Shown here: piece after piece, positions 33,211 to 45,487 of the stretch | How the letters are laid out: every line of letters starts with the position of its first letter | Numbering within the stretch: the first letter of the stretch is position 1 | Source: Ectocarpus siliculosus | Lineage: Eukaryota > Sar > Phaeophyceae > Ectocarpales > Ectocarpaceae | Length of the DNA stretch: 64,000 nucleotides | Direction: 5' to 3' | Assembly: GCA_000310025.1 (NCBI GenBank) | Contig: FN648661.1 | Span: 10,201 to 74,200 of the forward strand | Notes under the pieces: generated by a model | Told to the model about the DNA's origin: nothing | The model's input: the letters and a program-made list of their open reading frames with translations, nothing else | The model's database searches: none | Position numbers and translations under genes: made by a program

Positions 33211-36200
33211 CTGTACTTGGGGGGAGGTTTAGGGTTCCGGGGATCGGCGGCGAGGGGTCGGAGGTCATGGGTGTAATGGTAGGGTGGATGGAAGGCGTCG
33301 TGATTGGCGGAAGTATTCGGTGAGCATCGTCGATGAATATGAAACGTACCACATGTTTTCGTGGCGGCAATAACATATTCCAGGTACAATGTTTATAACC
33401 TTGTGGTGAAAGCTTCAGGTTGCCTAACAAAAAGACCGGGCGGGTTATGATGGAAAATACCGTATATTTCACCGAAGCTAGGTGTAGCTTCAACCTCGCC
33501 CACATGTTTTTCTGGATATCATTTTTATCAGTATCAACTCTATGCATATATAGATGCGTCTTCTTGCCTTCTTTTCACCACAATGGTAGCACGACGTTCG
33601 AGGCTTGCTGCTCATGCTGTCGAGTATGTTTTTCATTCTCTCCAGACAATAGTGTATTGATGTACGGGTCCTTGTTGCCGCTGCCGCTGCCGCTGCCGCT
33701 GCCGCAGCTTCTGGTGAAACCGTTCCCTGTTGACAAAGACCTAGGTAGGCGAGGAGAGAGTCAGCAGATGGGGGGAAACACACACGCAAAGCGGACGTGC
33801 AACAACGAAACAGAAGAGGCTGCGGGGTGATTCACTATTTCCTGCAGCGGAAATAGCTTCATGTTTGTTGCAAAAGAGGAACCGGGAATGTCGAAAAAAA
33901 GGTCAGGTGTTCAACATGCAGAATAGCGAGATATTGCTTGCGCACAGTGTGCATCCCATAAAATTGACTGTATCACGCGGAGGCTCGTCAATTGGCCACC
34001 TTATCACCTACAAAGTACATATCGCGTCCACCTCAAAGCCAAGTTATACCAAAATCTGAAGTGTTAACACAAAAATTGAACCAACCCCCTTCAACAGATT
34101 GTATACTCCATGTTTGAGGGCATAACTGCCTTAGTTATGTGCCCTACTGTATTTCACAGCATGCATTGTGAGAAACAACTCCAGTCCAGCCCGTGCGATT
34201 ACGTCGAAGTGTGATCCTACTTCTCAAAGTCCAGAGGCTTGCGAGGATACCAACCGAACCACTGGGGGCGACCAGTGTTGTTGTTTTGAGGTGTTTCTTC
34301 AGGAAAAACATATCACACGGTCCCGGTCATTTTTTGCTCACAGTTGTACTCCCGATGCATACATACATGTAACATGTAGCAAGACAGTGCCAAAAATTGA
34401 TCGGATCATCCGCGGTGTCCAGAACCGGCGCGTGTATATCCCTGCAAAGAGTGGCATTTTCTATTTCCTATTTTTTGTTTCTTCAGGGGTTGGCTGCAAA
34501 GTTCTCTCCAATAGAATGGTGACTATTATATCATCATCGCGGTTTGTGCCTATTGCTTTACTTTACCTCGCGTTTCGTGGTGGTAAAAAACCCAGGCAAA
34601 GCACCAGAAGGAAGGGCCTCATTGCGCGAGATTACCAAAACTTAGTTGCCATCGAGACAGAGGTGAACGATGTGTTTGCTTCGCCGCCCAAAATCTCTCC
34701 ATGCCACTCCAGATTGTGCTGCGCCTCGATGGCATATTTGCGCCAAAGTCTATGTATGTGTGGAGCTACCGATTTACAGTGCATTCCTCCTAAAAAAGTA
34801 GAACAAATTTGTCACGAAAAGAGGGGATCGTCATCGATAGACGACGCTGGGGAAGTGAGGTCCTTGTAAAGGTCACCTCCACTTGCTTGCGCCAGGGAAA
34901 ATTCACGGCCGTTTGACGTTATTCCATTTGCCAGGGCCGGACCGCCACACAAATCTTTGCCGAGCAGAATACAACCTTAGACAGGACCAAAACAGCTACG
35001 TAGCTGTGGTTCGCATGTCAGCGCATTTCTCTCCTGACAAGAGACTCGGACCAGGAACAAAGAGCTGGGGTCTTCGAAAAGGGAACTATTTTGTATCACA
35101 AAGAGAGGGATGTGCAAGGGTGCTACAGTAGATTGGACTGCAGCTACGAAGTCTCTCCGGGAGCAGTCTTGTAGCTGTATCGTCACACCTCAACAGCATC
35201 ATCACGAACATTCAGAGAACCACAGCGAGCGGCCAACAGCGACATAAGTCGGTGCGCGTGGCGGTGCGGGCTTTCTGTTCTGCTATCGCATCATCAAGAG
35301 ACAAAAAATGTGGCAATGGCATCAGAAAAACGTGGCCGATAGTTGCGTGTCTTTGGAGCTGTGGGCAAGTTTCAGCAGGAGCCACGACCGTCGACGGCAA
35401 CAGCAAGAAGCAACGGTAAGGAAGGAATCCTACAGCACATGTATGTACAATCAATCATGAGCACCGCTCGTGTGGCTGTTCTACCGTGTTGATGCTGCAT
35501 CGCCGGACATGCCTTCCGCATTTCTCCCTCGGGGAAAGCGCCCAGCGCCCAAGGGGTAGCTCTCGTGGGGTATCATATCTTGTGAGTCGCTCCATGCAGC
35601 CGGCCACACAGCCTAGTCTACACGTTGTGCTGTAGTCCTCCCCGCGACATGAGATACCAGTTGGCCCAATCGGTGAACATACATACGCCCGATAGCAGTG
35701 GTGCCAGCTGAGGTCGATCGCAGCGCAAGCCAAGGGTGGGCGCGGTACTCTGCTCGATCAAAATCAACAGGGTTTTCGACTCGTCAAAGTGCTTGTCGAC
35801 AGCTCGCTATATCTGTTTGGTGGGTGAGGTGTGGCTCATCATGAAGTTTCACACGACGTTCAAACGAATCCAACCGTTAGCGCATGCTGGCACAGACACA
35901 CCTGATAGACCTACCTGGAAAGGAGGCCACGAGCGATCAGGAAGCGGGATATCCTCTGGTACAAGGTTTGAGAGCCTTTTGGTTGGATATAGAAATCGCC
36001 AGCAGTTGCTGCTTTTGCTTTGCTGCCGGTCAAGCTCGAAGTCACAGAGTCATGTGTGGATGGGATGTTGGTTGTGCCGCATCGCATGAACCGGGGGCAC
36101 CGTAGGATGTAAACCTTTGGTACGTCTTGCAGTGCGCGGAGCCCTCGTCCGGCTCTCCGAAGCGACACTTGAGATGCACACATGCTGTTGCTTGCTTCAC

Positions 36201-36246
36201 GTTGCAATCACCACGCCATCTCTTTCTGTGTCGGGCACAGACGGTC

Positions 36247-36395
36247 ATGCCTCTTATCCTGAACATCACATGGGGGGCGGGTCTACCTTGGGCGAGGCTA
36301 CTCTGTATACGGTAGGTCTCTGCGATGGCAATGAACTCACTCGCAGCTCAAGGGCGTGATCGCCGAGAGAAATGAGGCTCGAGCGAGACCCATAG
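36247..36395 (+). pseudogene. Degraded copy of OTU1-like exon 1 (copy B)
   Basis: ATG and 21 codons match exon 1 at 62908 (MPLILNITWGAG...WARLL), then an indel brings an in-frame TAG. The downstream sequence still matches exon 1 to its donor (GGTAAGAG at 36395), including the region for KGVIAE in another frame. A TATA-like TATAAATAG lies near 36463. Confidence 0.8.
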
Positions 36396-37040
36396 GTAAG
36401 AGACCAGGGCTTGGCATGGCGGTCGAGGGAGTAGGCGATATATGTACAGTAGTATAAATAGCCTTTTGCTATGGTTCAGCGTCCATTGAGCACTTACTCC
36501 GCATCTCATGGGCAGCCTTCTACAGCAGTACATGTACAGCAGTAGACAAACAAAGCAGGTTCGCTCCGTGCAGCAACATCAGCGATCTCCAGATAGACAT
36601 TGATCTTGGCCAAACGGCATTGTTGGCGGGTAGACTATGCACACTACGAAGGTTTGCACCCTACGACGACGCATTGCTTTTTGTGCATACGAAGGAATTA
36701 CACATGAGCTACATATGCATGGTCTACTTCATGCCCCCCACACGCAGCGTCTCCAGACCGCTGCCCGATTTTTTTTTTTTTTGCGTCCCACCAAGTTCCA
36801 GCTGGGAACGGAACGGTTTTTTCTACACCTACATATGTAGCAGTAGTAGTACACAACACCAACACACAACTGGCCTAGACCACTGTAGGAACTCGAATCC
36901 GTGGTCACATACAGATGGTAGAAGAGTTCCTCCCCGTGAGCCTCCCCTTGAGCCCCCCTGCCCAAACCTCCTGCGGTCCTTGCCTTCAATTTTTATCGCG
37001 AGAGTGCTGCACTTCTTCCCTCGAAGCATCTACGATACTG

Positions 37041-38365
37041 GAAGTAGATGGAATTCTCGACTGCTGTTGTAATTGGAAAAACAACGTTTCTCTCCAAAAA
37101 AGTCCTCACGGTGGCTGTTCTTCAGTCTTGTCTCTCTCGAGGCCCGGTTATCTCAATCTCTCAGTCCTCTCGCTCATGGGAATTGCCCTTTTTTTTATTC
37201 CAAACTGGGGAAGTGATGGGCGGCGATTGTAGTGCTTCTTTGTTAGCTGTATGCGTTCGTGCGCCATTACAAAACGGAATGATGTTTGCGCATCTAGACT
37301 AAGCTTCCGGGTGACATGTACTTTGCGGCAGAGCCGTAAGGCAGCCTACCATCGATGTGCCTATGCATACGTCTCTTGTGTCTGTTCTTTAGGGAGGGTA
37401 CGCCGCAGAGGACGGCAAGGGTGACATATGTTCGACAAAATATGAGTGTAGCACAGGCAAGCGCAGTCATGTGGTGCAGATACGAAACAACCACAGGCTA
37501 GCAAGCTGCTTGTGGATTCCTTCGCAATGAGGGCTTCCTCTTGTTTAACCAGATCTACCTTCGGGGACATGTATTTGTCTCTATTCTCCTTCACCTGCTT
37601 GAGCTGGCGAAGAATGGCACGTCTGTCTCCAACCTTGAACCCCCCAACAGAGGGGTCTCGGGGTTGCGATGGGAGGATAATTGTATAAACGCAAACGTGG
37701 GTGCTAGACGGGGGGAGTAGGAGGGCATTAGCAGGGAGAGCTGTACCTCGACGATACCGCAGGTCAAACAGCGAAGTGACACCGTGTCGATCTGTGCTTG
37801 GGTGGGCAAGCGCGAAAGAAGCACCTCACCCACCGGGGAAAAGAGCCGCCGGGCAACCTAGAGCTTGGGCGTCGAGGTCTCGCTTTCACTCTCGAGAAAT
37901 ATCTTGATATCCTCACGTTTTCGCCCGTTTACGACGCTCCTGCCAAGTTGTTGTCTTCGACGGCGACACGGTTGTCGTTTCACATGGCCACACCCGTGCG
38001 TTGCTGAGGGCTGCGTGGTCGAGATTCAGGTGCCATAAGCACGTGCCCACGGCCACAGCCGTGGTACCGTGTCGCCAGAGAGGATGGTGCCTGTCACGTG
38101 ACCTCCGTCTTTGCCATCGCACGCCCGCGCTCACGGCCTCGCCAGCGCCGCTCCCCCTCCCTGCCTCCTTGCTGTTGTCGTTGCTGGGAATGTTTCGCAA
38201 AAACCTAGATATACAAACAGTATGAAACAAATGAGGCGTGCTGATTGGATGCTGGAGACAGTTCCAGGCCTGGGTTCAGGGACATTATAGCCTCCACATC
38301 TGAGTCGTCTCTAGTCGAAAGGGTCATTATCAACTGCGGAAATTGAATTGCGTACAATTGATAAG
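37041..38365. other. Stretch without a recognised gene
   Basis: Short frames only. 37910-38225 on plus is open and Arg/Leu-rich but lacks a domain or splice context that would support a call. Confidence 0.4.
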
Positions 38366-38366
38366 G

Positions 38367-38757
38367 TAATCTCGGCAGCGCCGGTTGTGACGATGCCGTC
38401 GATGTCCATTAGCGCCGTTGCTGACGCTGCTGATGGCGCTACTGGGGTCAACGGTGTGGGAGCGGCACTATCGACGCCGGCCGATGCCCGCGTTCAGGCT
38501 CACCACCTTGCCACCGCCACTGGCCCCAGTCTTAGCTCGTATCCACTCCAACAGATGACTGTCGGAGTGGTTACGAGCTAAGGCTGGGGCCGGTGGCGGT
38601 GGCAAGGTCGTGAGCCCGTTTGCGGGCATCGGCCGGCGTCGCCTGTGTCTTAGGGACTGCCGCTCCCACACCGTTGGCCCCAGTAGCGGTATCAGCAGCG
38701 TCAGCACCGGCGCTAGTGGGCATCGGCGGCATTGTTACAACCGACGCTGCCGTGATT
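38367..38757. repeat. Long hairpin 1: inverted repeat of a segment of the 46-49 kb gene
   Basis: Left arm about 38367-38549, right arm about 38564-38757. The arms are inverted copies, near 85-90% identical by eye, with one 12-nt indel. Between them ACAG...CTGT also pairs, leaving a 4-nt loop (ATGA, 38555-38558). Both arms stay open in the frame equivalent to the gene at 46319, encoding GADAADTATGANGVGAA (right arm) and AVADAADGATGVNGVGAA (left arm), against GADASDVATGASDVGAALP in that gene. Confidence 0.85.
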
Positions 38758-39557
38758 TTCCCAGAAGCACTAAAAAGAAGATCTACTGTGTGACCGTCGA
38801 ACTGCCTCATCGGCATCGTTGTCTTCACATTAGAAAAGATTCCGGTCTCTGCTCAGTACCTTCTAACATCCGTACCGGTCCACCTTACCCTGGCGCCGTC
38901 CGTGGTCCGTCCGTGGTCTCAGGTCAACAAACCACAAAGAGTACACAATTCTGGGAGCAAACAAAGGCAAATTGAAGTGGTCCCAGAAAATATCACAAAC
39001 GTGATAACCATAAAACCGGAACATAAATAGACAGGCCCCAGACGACAAGGGTGGTACATCCCGCAAAGGAGAGATAAGCAAAACACAAGTAAGCGGAACC
39101 GATCGCTCCCGCTCTACAAGCGACGCCAAGCAAATGAATACAACAAAAGACAAAACAAACATACCCATCAAGACAATACAATAATGGCGACTCTTTCCTT
39201 GTACCCCTACAAGGCAGAGGTGTATTCACCGCCGGGGTTACACCTGCCATGCAATGCCGTTCTGCACACATGGACACACCACGTTAACGTGTGGGGCTCA
39301 AGATCACGCCAACGGTTATACCTTCGTTTTCCACTTCCATGTGGACAGACAAGATACCTTTCATATCCCCCATTTGCCGGGATAGTTCGTGCTATACAGG
39401 TTCTCGCTGGCCAGGTCCACCCGCGTCGTACGCAGACACGCATGCATATCAGAACACATACATAGCTAGATAACAACAAATGAAAATACTATAATATTGA
39501 CACGCTTCGGAAAGGGGGCGATGAGAGGAACGGGGCCAGCGATAAATTATGAAACTG

Positions 39558-39565
39558 TATAAATA
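39558..39565 (+). promoter_or_regulatory. TATA-box-like motif
   Basis: TATAAATA about 72 bp upstream of the ATG of a 50-codon frame (39637-39789). The spacing is compatible with a core promoter. It lies between the two hairpins. No transcript evidence. Confidence 0.3.
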
Positions 39566-39636
39566 GTTGGTATTCTGAATGCGTCCACCACACTCAGTCC
39601 GGCATTTTTCACGCTACACGTCCTTGCTATATCGCA

Positions 39637-39789
39637 ATGGCTTCCCTCAGGGTGGCTCTAATGTCCCATCATAAAGAATATCCAACATCGCAAATGCCAC
39701 TGATCGGACAACTTGCCCTTATTCGGCTGCCCGAAGTTCGACGAGGGGGAATACGCCCAGCCGCACGGATCACCTTCACCGTATGCTAG
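39637..39789 (+). CDS. Small hypothetical ORF (50 aa)
   Basis: ATG to TAG, 50 codons, product beginning MASLRVALMSHH and basic at its C-terminal half (EVRRGGIRPAARI). It is the first ATG frame after the TATA-like motif. It resembles no family I know and could be chance. Confidence 0.2.
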   Translation: MASLRVALMSHHKEYPTSQMPLIGQLALIRLPEVRRGGIRPAARITFTVC

Positions 39790-40157
39790 CTCCCGGAATC
39801 AATCCGATGGCGGCTGATGATCCCGATGTGCTGGAACGCCGCCGCAGTGACTTGTCCGACCACATCCGGAATATCAACCGGCGCCGGATTGCTTCAGGGA
39901 GCAATATGGCGAAGGCGACCTGTGCAGCTGGGGGGATCGATAGTGGCTGCCCGATGACCCCTCGGACGGTTTCGGGGATGACGACGACGATGTTCTTAAA
40001 CCACGAGTCCGGAACAGGGGCGTCACCTGCTAGCCTTTGACATGTTTAGCTCGAAAGACCAACGCAATAATAACAACGTTGCCAGCCTCATGCCGCTGGT
40101 GGACGTTCCAACAGGTGGTCGTCGCGGTTACGGGCTCGGGCATCAAGTGCCAAGGCT

Positions 40158-40442
40158 GTTGGTGGAGCACGGGTCGCCGGGCTGCCGATGATCTTGAGGG
40201 CCAGCACGGCCATGGCTAGTGCGTCATCAGGCCGTCGCCAGCATGGGCCGACAGGGTGAGAGTATGGCGGGGGTTTCGACGAGGAGTGCTACGATGTGCC
40301 ACCGGCGGTCGCAGCGCTCCTCGTCGAAACCCCATCCAAGCTCTACCCCGTCAGCCCATGTTAGCGACGGTCTCGATGACGCGCTTGCCATAGCCATCCT
40401 GGCCCTCGGGGTCATCGGCAGGCCGGTGGACGAAAACCACCT
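40158..40442. repeat. Long hairpin 2: inverted repeat of another segment of the 46-49 kb gene
   Basis: Left arm about 40158-40303, right arm about 40304-40442, centre near 40303. GGGTTTCGACGAGGAG at 40271 pairs with CTCCTCGTCGAAACCC at 40317. The distal part encodes DALAMAVLALKIIG (left arm, minus strand) and DALAIAILALGVIG (right arm, plus), matching DHALAMAIQALKIAD in the gene at 46319. Confidence 0.75.
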
Positions 40443-40545
40443 GACGCGATCTCCGGAGACGACGAGCGGAAAGGAGCAGGCAAGATTCGCCACCGCGTTT
40501 GTGGATTTTGCCACGTGCATATCCCGTGATGATCAGCCAAGCACA
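40362..40545 (+). pseudogene. Fragment paralogous to the C-terminal region of the 793-aa gene
   Basis: In frame it reads SDGLDDALAIAILALG, then LTRSPETTSGKEQARFATAF, matching the region near 48718-48880 of the gene at 46319. The frame continues to 40944 without further resemblance. It overlaps the right arm of hairpin 2. Confidence 0.6.
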
Positions 40546-40944
40546 GGTAGGCCCTTTAGCACTGTGAATCGCGGTCATTCGAAAGAAAATTATCACGGTT
40601 TTGTAAATCAAACCGCCGCTCTTGGGTCAGCCTTCACGCCTCCTCGTCTGAAACCCCTGCGCAATCAACGCCGTTTTGCTTATGTACATTGGACAACAGC
40701 AGCAGATAACGTTTGCCCAACCGACCAAAATCGTCCCGAAGTAGGAGCAGTTGCGAGTAGGACACATAGGCCTACAATTCGGTTCAAGATATCGTGTCAA
40801 ACCCGATTTTCGTGTGTGCTATGCTGGTGCATCCAGCACCGACGGGCGTGGGTTGAGAACATCTTCTTGAGTGAGCAAACATTTGCACATCCTGTGAAGT
40901 GGACGTTGACGATGTCGCGTTTGACAACCACTCCCACCATGTGA

Positions 40945-43240
40945 TTTAACTGCTTTCCGTGTCATGTCCACGTGCCTCCAGGCTCATCAAGGGAGGCGGG
41001 GTGGAAGGGGAATGCCTCGAGTCCTGATTGACGGGCGGGACTCCCCCGTGTTAAATCGCGGTCAGGTGTTGAATGCATGCTGAGACCCACTATCAGGTCA
41101 TCGGGAATTTCATGCTGACAAAGCTCGGATTCCTTTCCACAACAAGGGTTTCTGCGGGTGGTGGCCCAGAAGTACCGGCATCTCCCCTTTGACGAGCGGC
41201 AAGACTCCAACGGCCGACCGTACGGCCTCATCCTCGGCAAATCGTCAATGCTGGCCTTTCGGCGCCGACCGAGTGGGGTAACAATTTGGACACGCACACA
41301 AGAGGAGCAATGAGAAGCCAAGAGGGAGTAAATAGGACTGTATCTGGCCAAACCCTCTGCAGATCTTGCGGGACGAATCGGACCGCAAAGTTGATCGGTT
41401 CCTGGCTGACTTCTTCGGGTCATCGATGTTGTAGTCTTTGTTCAGAAAAAACTTGACCTGCGGTGACAACCTCACGTGCTATTTTTTACCAGTGCACGCA
41501 AAGCACGGATGTTGTGCGTAGCATGAACACGAGTTCGACGATACACAGGTTGTTCACGTTTTTCTTTTAGCCCACCTCTTATTATTTACCAGAGCGCATT
41601 GTTGTCTTCCCCGAGAACGTTCTTTTCCAGCCCCACCTTACCGCGTGGCCGTCTGAGCTGCTATTTGTAGACATGGGCTAGACTATAACTCGTACCACAG
41701 GCAGTGATGATGTTGGCCTTCATAATAGGCCTTTCACGTCTCGTCGTGTAGTCACAAGTTCGTTTAGCTTGTTTCCGACGATGAACTGTATCCCTTCCAC
41801 TCGTACGTTCGGCTTAGTCTAGTGCGGAAGGTTGGAGTTCTGCAGAGAGATGAGAACCGCACCGATGCGAGTGAGTTTGGTTTCTGCCCCAAAGAAAGGA
41901 ACACTTCTAAGAAATCTTGTCCACACTTTCTTACCGTGTTCAACTTCGCTCAGCTCGCGGAAGCTGCGCGCACGAGATCGGGGCGGTGCCTTCGCCCGAC
42001 CTACGCCTCGACGGGCCCTGACCAAGGAATTTCAATCGATTCGATTCCCACCCATCTTGCTTGGTCAACCCTCGCGGAGTGGCTTCTGCACCTCTGCTTG
42101 CAGTTTGTCTTGGGAAATTCGTTTTCGAGCGAATACAAATTACAATCTGTCTCTATTGTAACCTAATCTCGTCATTTCTGATGATGCTGTCACTGAGGGT
42201 CACCATAGAAACTCACAGTGTCAAGGCAACGTCCAACAGCATAATTTCTCGCCTAGTGCTGTACTCTTCTGTCCAGTTCGCAGTGGGCACAGCAAATGAA
42301 CATATACGTTGAAGACAAGTCTGGACGCATGCACCCACAGCAGCAGTGGTTGTTGAAATCCATCTTACTTCTTGAAGCGCGGGCTCTCGCCTCTGCTGCT
42401 GGTGTTTCGGATTTTTAACTACAACGGGAATCTGATGCGAAGACTACATGTATGTATGTTTCCTCGTATTTTTTTCATCTCGCGGGCGAGTTATGTTGTC
42501 CGCACGGCCTTACTCCCATAGCACACATACTACATGCGTTGTTATATGGAAATGCGCACTAGCCAACCAACCACACACACAAAAAGCATGACATCTTTCG
42601 TCACCCTCGGGAGACTTGACACCCACGTTCCGAAGGGGAACCTTGCAACGATAATAGCAAAAAAATGTTCCAAGTTACACACCCGTGAAGACAGTTGTTA
42701 GTAGTGTGTAGTGTCGCCTGAAGATAGGCACAGTCTGTAGTTCCGGTCGACCTCACACAGCAGTTACTGTTGCACGCTTTTCTACACTGTTGTAATGACA
42801 GCGTAACCCTGTACCCTTAATCATCATCCTGGGCTCCAGTAGAGTGCCGCCGCACACGATCCATGCTAATGTTCGTTGATTTAGCGTCGTCTCGGATATG
42901 AATGAAGTAAGAAGAGAAGCCACAAATAAATTATGATTACGTATCTGCCAACGCGCACAGTACGCTATGTACGTTTATGTACAGCCAGCGACACAGATGT
43001 TCTGTCCAGGACTACCCTCTACATGTATGTGTGAGTGTGCAATTGAATGCCCCCCCCCCACCCCCTGTAAACCGCTATTTTTCGGTAACACTGCATCTGT
43101 ATAATATTCACTCGCGTCGCCCCCTTTTTTCGTGCTCTCCAGCCTCTGCTCCCCCACGACCTAAGCAGTAAATTCTACCCAGCAACCGGCAATACCTGAT
43201 CGTACAGGACGAAGAAGAGACAACGGAGCACCTCGCCGGC
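40945..43240. other. Stretch without a recognised gene
   Basis: Minus-strand frames at 40962-41475 and 41819-42025 and a plus frame at 41822-42166 are open for 70-150 codons, but none has a recognisable domain. 42310-43000 holds nothing I can interpret. Confidence 0.4.
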
Positions 43241-45186
43241 TTCAGCCAGTGATTGGACAGCTTCTATCTCTGCTTCGCCCGCGATGTGAGTGTGGGTGCT
43301 GTCTTAATCTATCAATCCAGATCTTCCTGCAGGCAGGCGCTGTGGGGCTCGGGACATCTCGAGTTGATAGCGGCCGTCCTGTGGTTCAATCCCCTATCTG
43401 CCGCAGCTTTGTGTACAGTTGGCTCAATCCACCAGTGGAAGGTGGTATCCTAGCGTCCACTGGTTGAGACCCTCGCGGGGAGTGACAACCATGCATGGCG
43501 GAGGAAGAATCGGGAGACATGTACAAACTAGAACGTGCTGCATGGCATCCAACCAAGCGGAGAAAAAAAGGAAGCTGGCCAGGGCGGACCGTTGTCCGCC
43601 CCAAAGCCGTAACGCTTGGAACTTACAAAACCGTGTGCGTGTGTACAGCAGCGGTAGCAGCAGCAGCGGTAGTAGTAACAGCGGAGTACCGGCCTCGCGC
43701 CCGGCTGTGCGTCTGTGCGGACTTTCAATGTGAGATTTACCCATCCATCCATCCATGTTGACACTGGAAAGTTGTTGTCACACAGTGTACCAGTTATTAG
43801 TCAGTTCATTCAGTGTCACCCACAATAGCATCGTTTCATCTCCAAGAGGGTTCACAATGCGAATTGGCGCGTCACCCAACGCCACCCGGCGTGAAATGGT
43901 CGCCGCACTCGAAATCCAAACGCACGCTGATATGGTAGAGGTGGTAGGTGGTACATAGCCATCACACATCCGCTTGCTGTGTAAGAATGCCCCGGAAGGG
44001 CCTTCGATTTTCCATGGATGTCTCCCCGTGTTCCGTGGTTCCGACCAAAAGTGCGGTGCAATTTGTGTTGGCAACGTTTATCAATCAATTCTCGTGTTTG
44101 GGAGAAAAGCGGGGGTTACCATCACGCTCACGGTGTCTGGTCGAGATCGTCTTGCCCAGAAGAGGGGAGACTCAAGTTCAAACAAACTACGAAGTAGTTA
44201 CTCGGAGTATATATGAACGAGTGCCAGACAGCATCACCGGCGGTGAATTGCAATCTTCCACAGGCCAGTTTTTTTACATGATGAGCGGACGGATATAATA
44301 TGTGTTGTGTTGGCACCGTCCTGCCCAATACCATTCTAGACCCTATCTGTCTTGCCCAGTTCTCAACGGAGAAAGCCCGCGTGCCCTCGGTGTAGCGGAC
44401 TACATCTACCTCGGCGTTTTGGATCCTCCCGTCACGACGCCTGCGGAAGGAGTTTGATTATTATCGCCAGAAATCTCGGGTCTCAAGGCCACTGGGACCC
44501 CCCTGACCATCTAGCCAACGAAAGCGAAAAAAAAAAACAATACTCTACTGAACTAATGTAATTCATACAATAGAGGTAAGGGTCCATCTGCCGGCATGCA
44601 AACTCTGAAGGTCAAACTTGACAAACGCGTGGGCATTTTGATTTTTACGAGAGTCCATGGAGAGCTCGATAACTTTTAGGTTGCAGGAACTACCTCCTCC
44701 GTTACAAATCGTTTTACATGGAAACTGATTGCTGTTCCAGGATATTGTTGCAAGAATCGACTGTATTATGTCGCCTCGTTGATGCCTTGTGTCTGTAGGT
44801 ACGTGGCCCTTGATGACCACAGCGGCAGTATATTTGTGCGTAGTATCTTGACGTATTTTGTATCGCCTTCTATTGGGTGTAGTATCTATCCTGTGCGCGG
44901 GCCGGGACAAGAGTGTAACAAAGACAGGCTGAACAGCAATTAATGAATACTTCCTATTTGACCCGGCATTCTGCAGAGTTTGAGCACGATACATGTAGAG
45001 TCATTTCAAAGGGAGATGCAAGGGAAACCATGACGGTGCTCCTTCCTTTTATTTTTTGCCCTATCTGTGCATTAAGTTGAGTGATTTCTGACGACGATCT
45101 GCGGCAACAACCAAGGCACTGCTGCTCACCAGTACCACCCCCGTTCCTTCCCTGTTGCTCGGCTGATTCATCCTTGGCTGTTTCAG
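43241..45186. other. Region with possible retroelement scraps
   Basis: Near 44390-44450 a plus frame reads ADYIYLGVLDPP, like the YLGV region that follows the catalytic core of non-LTR reverse transcriptases. It is isolated and broken, so this is only a hint. A CCATCCATCCATCCATG run is at 43739. No gene is called. Confidence 0.25.
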
Positions 45187-45487
45187 GTCTGCCTCTCTCG
45201 GCGGACACGTCGCGATGATCGGGCCTTCCACCCACCAAGATCTGTCGACGGACCTCGGCAACAACAACAACAACAACAACAGCAACAAAAACAAAAACAG
45301 CAAGAACAAGAAAACTAAGAAGACCACCGACTACAACAACAACAACGTCACCACCACCAGCCCCTCCACCAGCAGCAACACCAACACCAACACCAACACC
45401 AACACCAACAATACCGCTATCAACGGCAACAACGGGAACGACAACAACGACAACACGCGTGAATCTTACGGCTCGCCCATGGCGAAG
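45187..45487 (+). CDS. Possible Asn-rich internal exon
   Basis: A frame bounded by an acceptor-like TTTCAG (ending 45186) and a donor-like AAG/GTGAGA (45487/45488) is open throughout. It starts SASLGGHVAMIGPSTHQDLS and then runs into Asn/Thr-rich tracts encoded by AAC and ACC triplets. The neighbouring exons of such a gene were not found. The minus-strand frame over the same span is Val-rich and is probably a shadow of the microsatellite. Confidence 0.3.
45256..45450. repeat. (AAC)n / (CAACAC)n microsatellite
   Basis: Interrupted AAC, CAA and ACC triplet repeats on the plus strand. Confidence 0.9.

Larger units (their letters stand above)
32940..37040 (+). repeat. Complex duplicated block, copy B
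   Basis: Shares with A and C, in order: a minus zinc-cluster half-exon (33210), the 33583 segment, a segment near 34843, CGCGTGGCGGTGCGGG (35258), GACCACGAGCGATCAGGAAG (35933), GGGGGCACCGTAGGATG (36094) and the ubiquitin-fold exon (36247). The part 36550-36700 resembles 63190-63330 in C. About 33870-34790 has no counterpart in A or C and may be an insertion. 36890-37040 resembles 23150-23290. Confidence 0.75.

Noticed and set aside
34168-34869. 233-codon plus-strand frame
   Set aside because: Begins at GTG, crosses the junction between unique DNA and block B, and has no recognisable domain or splice context.
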